DNA from: Kaistella sp. 97-N-M2
GTDB lineage: Bacteria > Bacteroidota > Bacteroidia > Flavobacteriales > Weeksellaceae
Reading direction: 5' to 3'
DNA: 64,000 nucleotides
Assembly (NCBI RefSeq): GCF_021513235.1
Contig: NZ_CP090976.1
Coordinates: forward strand, 310,001 to 374,000
Every line of letters begins with the position of its first letter. The first letter of the stretch is position 1. A program made the position numbers and the translations under genes. Positions 58,659 through 64,000 of the stretch are shown here, piece after piece. A model generated the notes under the pieces. It ran no database searches and had not been told where the DNA came from. It was given only the letters and a program-made list of their open reading frames with translations.

Positions 58659-59405
58659 TTACTTTTTGATGATTTTTTGAGAAACCGGTTGACCGTTTAT
58701 ATTTCCTGTAACGAGGTACATTCCTTTTGGAAGTCCGGAAACTTCTAAGGAAGTATTTTCGTCAACAGAGGCAGTTTTTACGACCTGCCCGTTTGCATTG
58801 ATTACCTGTACCTTTGCTTTTGCGGCAAAAATAATGTTGTTCGCAACTACCGTATTTTTCACAAGATTCGCTTTTGTCGCGTTTACATCACCAACTGCCA
58901 AAACAACAGGGTCTGTAATAACTTTTACGTTATCAATAAAAGCTCTTTTTGCAGTTGTTGCAATAGTTACAGTAGAACCTGCAGTACCACCGGTAAACGA
59001 AACTGTTTTAGTTTGAAAGGCATCAGTTCTTGTCGCCGTGTAAGTAACAGTTTGAGGAGCCAAACCACTTACGGTTACGGTAATATCTCCTTCTACAACA
59101 GACCAGCCTTTAACATCGAAAGAAACCTTAAAAAGGCCACCATCTGCAGAAAAGTCTAAAGCTTTTGAAGTAATGGAGCCTACTAAAGATCCTGTTCCTA
59201 ATTTCACGGCACCGCCAGCCTGGAAAGCTTTTACAAGACCTCCGTCCGGAAAGTTCGCATCACCCGGCCACGCCATGCTGTTATTGTTGGTGGAGGTATT
59301 GTCTCCCGCGCTTGCCGAAGCAAAGTCGTCAGATAAAACAGTGGTTTGTGCAATTGCTGCAACAGAAAACATCGCTACCGCGATTAAAGAATAAAGTTTT
59401 TTCAT
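58659..59405 (-). CDS. Secreted protein with T9SS sorting domain, 248 aa
   Basis: 248 residues. Residues 1-20 are a signal peptide (YSLIAVAMFSVAAIAQ). The middle (about 22-165) resembles a jelly-roll domain of choice-of-anchor/CUB-like secreted proteins (DDFASASAGDNTS, then ALDFSADGGLFKVSFDVKGWS), with no catalytic motif. The C-terminal T9SS domain (about 170-248) ends LPKGMYLVTGNINGQPVSQKIIKK in blocks and nearly repeats that of the neighbouring gene. ATG 59,405 is used; the in-frame extension to 59,468 precedes the signal peptide and covers the -7 box. Confidence 0.88.
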   Translation of the reverse strand: MKKLYSLIAVAMFSVAAIAQTTVLSDDFASASAGDNTSTNNNSMAWPGDANFPDGGLVKAFQAGGAVKLGTGSLVGSITSKALDFSADGGLFKVSFDVKGWSVVEGDITVTVSGLAPQTVTYTATRTDAFQTKTVSFTGGTAGSTVTIATTAKRAFIDNVKVITDPVVLAVGDVNATKANLVKNTVVANNIIFAAKAKVQVINANGQVVKTASVDENTSLEVSGLPKGMYLVTGNINGQPVSQKIIKK

Positions 59406-59438
59406 AATCGAAAATTTAATTGTTAATAAATTGAGGCG

Positions 59439-59446
59439 CAAAAATA
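59439..59446 (-). promoter_or_regulatory. TAnnTTTG -7 box of the 248-aa T9SS protein gene
   Basis: On the minus strand TATTTTTG ends about 34 bp before the ATG at 59,405 and supports that start. Confidence 0.45.
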
Positions 59447-59555
59447 CGGTCTTTTTTATAAAGATCATATTGATAACATTAAATAATGGTTAACTCTGCA
59501 GTAACAATTTTGAAAGTACTTTTTCGTTACTTTTACACACGATTTACAAGTTACT

Positions 59556-62500
59556 TTGGCGAGAAAAATATTTTTTTTATTCCTGATGATTTCAGCATTA
59601 CATTTATTGGATGCCCAAATCTTCACATGGAAAAACCCCAATATCCCCAGTGATTCCTCAAAAAGAGACTCCATTCTCGCGTCCAAAATCGATAAAGATG
59701 TCTTCTCAAAAGACACGCTGGATTTCATCAGAATGCAGAATAAAATAATCGTCGACGAGGGTATTTTGGTTAAAAATCCACGCTCCCAGATTTTGGGCGA
59801 TCTCAATTCGAAAGGTTCCATCATCCGTGGAATTACATTCGGAAACAATCAGGGACAAAGCGTGCAAAGCTCTATGGACCTGCAGATCTCCGGAAAACTT
59901 TCGAAAGATGTTTCCGTGCTGGCCTCGATTTCCGATCATAATCTGCCCATTCAGGCCGATGGTTACACCCAAACCTTAGAAGAGTTCGATAAGATTTACA
60001 TGCAGCTCAACATCAAAGACCGCTCAATATTGCGCGCCGGACATCTGGATCTGCTCGACGAAAAAACCTATTTTGGCAGGTACCAGCGCCGAAGCATGGG
60101 TTTGCAGTTTCAGACCAATTTCGGCACGGAAAACAAAACTTTTGTGGATGTTTCCGCCGGGGTGGCGCGAAGCGAATTCTACCGAATTCGTTTTCAGGGC
60201 GTCGAAGGCAATCAGGGGCCGTACCGTTTAACGGGAAAAAATGGCGAACAGTTCATCACCATTATTTCCGGCTCCGAACAGGTTTTTATCGACGGAATTT
60301 TGATGAAAAGGGGCGAAAACCAAGATTACGTTATCAACTACAACACGGGCGAAATTACGTTTACAAGTTTTCGACCCATCTTCAAACAGAACTTCATCAC
60401 CATCTCTTACAATTACGCGAACCGGAACTACTCCAGATTTCTCGTCACCGGAAATGTGCAGCAAGAAAGGGAAAAAGTAAAATTCGGCTTTAACTGGTTT
60501 CTGGAGAACGACAATAAAAATGCGCCGCTTTCTTTAAATTTAAGCAAAGAAGACGAACAGATTTTGGCAAATGCAGGAAATGACCAAAATTTAATGTTTG
60601 CGCCTTCCGGAACGGTTGCAGAGTACGATGTCAACAAGATTCTGTATCAACTGGTCGCCACTCCAAACGGCAGTTATTACGAATTCTCCACGGACCAGTC
60701 TCTAACTTTATATCAGGTGGCCTTCACTTTTTTTGGTCAGAATCTCGGCGATTACCGGGTGACACAGACCACAAACAATGGACGTGTATTTGAATATGTA
60801 GGAATGAACATGGGCGATTACAAAGCCGTACGAAAACTTCCTGCGCCTCAAAAAACCCAGGTTTTTTCGGGTAACGCTGAATTTTTGTTGAAAGAGGGAA
60901 AAATCGGAGCCGACGCCTCCCTCAGCAATTATGATGTCAACCTCTTTTCCTCCAAAGATGCGAATCAAAATACAGGTTATGCCGCGCGAATTTTCGGCTA
61001 TAAAACATTTACAAGGAACTCCTGGAAAGGAACGCCGAGTTTTGAATATCAACATATCAATTCGCAGTTTCATATTCTGGACCGGATTAATGATGTTGAA
61101 TTTTCCCGCGATTTTAATCTGGCGCAGGAATTCAATCAGATTACGCAAAACCGCTTCATTTTTAACTTTTTAAATCAATGGAACAACCGCTCGTTTCTGA
61201 ATTATAAACTCAATTATCTGGATGAAAAAGACACCTACCGCGGCGTTAAAAACGATCTCGATTTCGGCTGGATCAAAGGAAAATTCAACACAAAAGGAAA
61301 TTTCTCTTACCTAGATACGAAAGCCACTTTCCAAAACACGAAATTTGTACGCGGCGGCGTGATCTCCGAGTACACCACGGCAAACGGAAGCTGGGCCGTC
61401 GGTGGAAATATGGAACACAATGTGAAAACTTTCAACGAAACGCAGGAGCTGGATGTGACCAGTTTCAGTTGGAAAGAAGTTTTCGTTCAGAAAAAAATCG
61501 GCGATTCTGCGCGTACAAAATTACTGACCCGCGTTTATTTTCGCGACAACGATTCGGTGCGGAACAATTCTCTGGAAAACATGAACCATATTTTGGGCAT
61601 CATGGCGGAAAGCCAAATCATCAAAACGGAAAAAACCACGCTGAATGCTTTAATTCATTACCGCAAATTTTATTATCAAAATCAGGATCTCGCCACCAAT
61701 TTCAACCAGGATTTTGTGGTCGGAAATATTTTATACAACCAGCAGCTCTTTCGAAACGGCATGCGTTTGCAGGCTTTTTATGAACTTGGAAACGGCCAGG
61801 AAGCGCAGCGCGAGTTTCAGTATATTAAAGTTACAGATGGGCAGGGCGTCTACAAATGGACCGATTACAATGGCGACGGCATTCAGCAGACCGATGAGTT
61901 TGAAATTGCCGAATATGTAGATTTGGCCCAGTATATAAGGGTTTACACGAATACGGTGAACTACATTCCGTCCAACAAAAATAAAGTTCAGCTCGCTTTA
62001 TTTGTAAATCCTTCGGTCATTTTCAACTCGCAAAATGAATTTCTGAAACGCTGGAATTTTAATGTTTCCCTGAATTCGCAAAACTCATTTTACAAAAGAG
62101 ACCGCGTGTTGGTGCTGAATCCGTTCGAGAAAAATGAAGACCAAATTTTGAAAAATCAAAATCTTCTGGCTTCTGCGCAGTTCAACCCGACCGACAAGTC
62201 CGGGTGGAACGGAAACTACCGTTTCATCGCGAATGACAATCTCATCAACGCCAATTTCAGCAACGAAGAACGTTCCCAAACTTCGAATTTTCTAAATGTT
62301 GGCTATTGGTTTAGCAAAGATTTCCGCGTGGACTGGGAAAACTCCGTTCATCACATCGAAAATGCGTCGCAACTCTTCAGCACGAGGGATTATATTTTGA
62401 ATAATTTCGAAACCAAACCGAAAGCGACGTACAAATTTACCGAAACTTTGCAGGCTGAACTTTCTTCTGCGCTGCGCCAAAAAGCGCGGAAAGACGGCGA

Positions 62501-62789
62501 AGAATTTTTAAAAACCATCGATCTGACGGGCAGTTTACAGTGGGACTGGAAGAAAACTTCCGTGCGCGGAAATTTCTCCTTCATCAATAACGACTTCACG
62601 GGAAATAACTTTTCGATTGTGGGAAATCAAATGCTTGATGGTTTAAAGCCGGGCAAAAATCAGGTTTGGTCAGTGTTTTTGCAGCAGGCGGTAAATTCTT
62701 TTATTCAGCTGAATCTCAATTATGAAGGCAGAAACTCGGGCGACAGAACAATTCATATCGGATCGATGCAGGTGAAGGCAAGTTTTTAA
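59556..62789 (+). CDS. Large outer-membrane protein, 1,077 aa
   Basis: 1,077 residues from a TTG start at 59,556; ARKIFFLFLMISALHLLDAQ is then a good signal peptide, whereas the next ATG would remove half of it. The N-terminal 300 residues contain GSIIRGITFGNNQGQS, the block EQVFIDGILMKRGENQDYVINYNTGEITFT in pieces, and FITISYNYANRN. This V.DG..l.rG.dYti.Y..G.itFt pattern is shared with SprA-type gliding/secretion proteins, but the protein is far smaller than SprA. The rest is β-barrel-like repeats ending SMQVKASF. I do not recognise a function. It diverges from the T9SS gene. Confidence 0.82.
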   Translation: MARKIFFLFLMISALHLLDAQIFTWKNPNIPSDSSKRDSILASKIDKDVFSKDTLDFIRMQNKIIVDEGILVKNPRSQILGDLNSKGSIIRGITFGNNQGQSVQSSMDLQISGKLSKDVSVLASISDHNLPIQADGYTQTLEEFDKIYMQLNIKDRSILRAGHLDLLDEKTYFGRYQRRSMGLQFQTNFGTENKTFVDVSAGVARSEFYRIRFQGVEGNQGPYRLTGKNGEQFITIISGSEQVFIDGILMKRGENQDYVINYNTGEITFTSFRPIFKQNFITISYNYANRNYSRFLVTGNVQQEREKVKFGFNWFLENDNKNAPLSLNLSKEDEQILANAGNDQNLMFAPSGTVAEYDVNKILYQLVATPNGSYYEFSTDQSLTLYQVAFTFFGQNLGDYRVTQTTNNGRVFEYVGMNMGDYKAVRKLPAPQKTQVFSGNAEFLLKEGKIGADASLSNYDVNLFSSKDANQNTGYAARIFGYKTFTRNSWKGTPSFEYQHINSQFHILDRINDVEFSRDFNLAQEFNQITQNRFIFNFLNQWNNRSFLNYKLNYLDEKDTYRGVKNDLDFGWIKGKFNTKGNFSYLDTKATFQNTKFVRGGVISEYTTANGSWAVGGNMEHNVKTFNETQELDVTSFSWKEVFVQKKIGDSARTKLLTRVYFRDNDSVRNNSLENMNHILGIMAESQIIKTEKTTLNALIHYRKFYYQNQDLATNFNQDFVVGNILYNQQLFRNGMRLQAFYELGNGQEAQREFQYIKVTDGQGVYKWTDYNGDGIQQTDEFEIAEYVDLAQYIRVYTNTVNYIPSNKNKVQLALFVNPSVIFNSQNEFLKRWNFNVSLNSQNSFYKRDRVLVLNPFEKNEDQILKNQNLLASAQFNPTDKSGWNGNYRFIANDNLINANFSNEERSQTSNFLNVGYWFSKDFRVDWENSVHHIENASQLFSTRDYILNNFETKPKATYKFTETLQAELSSALRQKARKDGEEFLKTIDLTGSLQWDWKKTSVRGNFSFINNDFTGNNFSIVGNQMLDGLKPGKNQVWSVFLQQAVNSFIQLNLNYEGRNSGDRTIHIGSMQVKASF

Positions 62790-62809
62790 TTTTTAAATTT
62801 TTACGGAAT

Positions 62810-62877
62810 GGGGCAAGTCGCACTGTGAATGGACAAGTCGCGACTATGAATTGGACAAGTCGCGACTTGTCCCTACG
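62810..62877. repeat. Dispersed palindromic repeat, copy B (partial tandem array)
   Basis: Three successive versions of GG(A/G)CAAGTCGC(G)ACT occur at about 62,811, 62,831 and 62,853, spaced 20-22 bp, the last being a perfect 20-bp palindrome (62,853-62,872) followed by CTACG. The last version matches the copy at 2,646-2,670 in 24 of 25 positions. Confidence 0.8.
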
Positions 62878-62883
62878 TTTTTA

Positions 62884-64000
62884 TTAATCCGGATAAACCA
62901 CATATTTCGCCCGGATTTTCTGAAAATCTTGCAGTCCTTTTTTCCAGGAACTTTTAATTTCATCCGCACTTTTGCCCGCGACAATTTGTTTTCTAAACTC
63001 ATCGGTTCCGGCCAGTTTATCGAAGAAAAGATTTTTTAGAAAGAAATCCTGCGACGGATTTTTGTAATTTTTGTAGGCCTTTAATAACCAATCGATGTCG
63101 AGTTCGCGCAGATCTAAATTTTTATTGGAAAGATTTTCACCAAAACACAGTTTACCGTTTAGAAAAGGATCTTTCGCGCCGGCAGAAGGTTTTGGAGTAA
63201 ATTCGTAGGGCAGATTTTTCGTCCAGGGACTGCCGTAGATCTGAAAGGGCAAACCGGTTCCGCGACCGACAGAAACCTGCGTTCCTTCAAAAAAACACAG
63301 ACTTGGATAAAGATTGATGGCCACATCATTTGGCAGATTAGGCGAAGGTTTATCGGACACGCCGTAGCGCTGTTTTTTGTGGTAGTTCTGCATGGGAATC
63401 AACGTATATTTTGCCTGAATTCCTTTCTTCAGCCATTGTTCGCCATTCACCATTTTGCCGTATTCGCCGATCGTTAGGCCGTAAACCACGGGAACCGAAT
63501 GCATTCCGATGAAACTTTTCCATTGATCTTTTAAAACGGGACCGTCGATATAGCCGTCGTGCGGATTGGGCCGATCCAAAACCATAATTTCCACATTATT
63601 TTCGGCGCCGGCTTCCATCACGTACGTCAGCGTCGAAATATACGTGTAAAAGCGCACGCCAACATCCTGAATATCGAAAACCACGATATCGATTCCTTTC
63701 AACTGCTCGGGGCGCGGCTTTTTATTGTCGCCATAAAGTGAAATAACCGGGATTCCGGTTTTGCGGTCGACGCCGTTTTTCACATGTTCGCCAGCATCCG
63801 CATCGCCGCGAAAGCCATGTTCGGGTGCGAAAATGGTTTTTATTTTGATGTTTTTTTTAACAAGAAAATCAACAAGAAAAGATTTATCGCTGAGCAGACC
63901 TGTTTGATTGGTGACGACGGCAACCGTTTTGTTCTGGAGCAGCGGCAGGTACAATTCCGGGCGGTCGGCACCCGTTTTGAAACAGTTTTTTCCAATGTTC
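62884..64000 (-). CDS. DUF1343-domain protein (N-terminus beyond the window)
   Basis: At least 372 residues; the frame stays open to the window edge. In-frame codons upstream of 63,954 read FKTGADRPELYLPLLQ, which is the normal DUF1343 opening (TGAd..elYlplLkgK.VavVtNQTG), so translation starts outside and the TTG at 63,954 is not the start. Further family blocks are FAPEHGFRGDADAGE, VFDIQDVGVRFYTYISTL, LDRPNPHDG and SVGRGTGLPFQIYGSPW. DUF1343 proteins (YzbB/NamZ type) include exo-N-acetylmuramidases of peptidoglycan recycling in Gram-positives; the flavobacterial activity is likely similar but unproven. Confidence 0.9.
   Translation of the reverse strand, partial: NIGKNCFKTGADRPELYLPLLQNKTVAVVTNQTGLLSDKSFLVDFLVKKNIKIKTIFAPEHGFRGDADAGEHVKNGVDRKTGIPVISLYGDNKKPRPEQLKGIDIVVFDIQDVGVRFYTYISTLTYVMEAGAENNVEIMVLDRPNPHDGYIDGPVLKDQWKSFIGMHSVPVVYGLTIGEYGKMVNGEQWLKKGIQAKYTLIPMQNYHKKQRYGVSDKPSPNLPNDVAINLYPSLCFFEGTQVSVGRGTGLPFQIYGSPWTKNLPYEFTPKPSAGAKDPFLNGKLCFGENLSNKNLDLRELDIDWLLKAYKNYKNPSQDFFLKNLFFDKLAGTDEFRKQIVAGKSADEIKSSWKKGLQDFQKIRAKYVVYPD

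Overview
The window is ordinary chromosomal DNA of a flavobacterium (phylum Bacteroidota), most likely in the Chryseobacterium/Kaistella group of the Weeksellaceae. This rests on several observations. Three proteins end in type IX secretion (T9SS) sorting domains. Promoter-like boxes read TAnnTTTG instead of the usual -10 box, and there are few Shine-Dalgarno sequences. A 14-gene nuo operon carries a short NuoG. Families typical of the phylum occur (DUF349, DUF5606, DUF4846, the YugP-type zinc peptidase), and intergenic elements of a flavobacterial type are present. The genus is inference; no rRNA gene is present.

Layout. 1-5,050: a TetR regulator cut by the window edge, an acidic unknown protein, a DUF2383 protein, a CAU tRNA, methylmalonyl-CoA epimerase, rbfA, and a LolC/E-type permease whose frame is broken at an A8 run. 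5,290-14,850: a secreted T9SS endonuclease I, aroE, a DUF349 protein, ribD, a YigZ protein, a zinc peptidase, an acetyltransferase-like protein and a small membrane protein. 14,900-29,270: the complete respiratory complex I operon nuoA-N, with an extra outer-membrane-barrel gene between nuoF and nuoG; it starts at a clear promoter and ends at a clear terminator.

29,270-36,640: an efflux operon of TetR, TolC, HlyD lipoprotein, two ABC ATPases and two ABC-2 permeases, with a palindromic candidate operator over the regulator's promoter. The two ATPases carry complementary defects that predict one working and one degenerate ATP site. 36,700-42,900: a membrane protein/lipoprotein pair, mazG, a DUF5606 protein, def, ruvX, a SixA-like phosphatase, a serine hydrolase and a VOC protein.

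43,000-49,950: a compact signalling operon of REC-histidine kinase, CHASE3-GAF hybrid kinase with three receivers, free receiver, CheR methyltransferase, CheB methylesterase without receiver, and a second free receiver. There is no CheA, CheW or chemoreceptor. This is the best candidate in the window for an incompletely described system: a kinase whose coiled coil might be tuned by reversible methylation. 50,100-64,000: a fused eukaryote-order UMP synthase, a DsbA/FrnE-like protein, a Gre-family factor, YceI, DUF4846, an M1-peptidase-like protein without zinc ligands fused to an outer-membrane barrel, two adjacent T9SS-sorted proteins, a 1,077-residue outer-membrane protein, and a DUF1343 protein that runs off the end.

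No insertion sequence, prophage, CRISPR array, rRNA or replication origin was seen. Coordinates come from reading the sequence; family names come from remembered family features, not from database searches.
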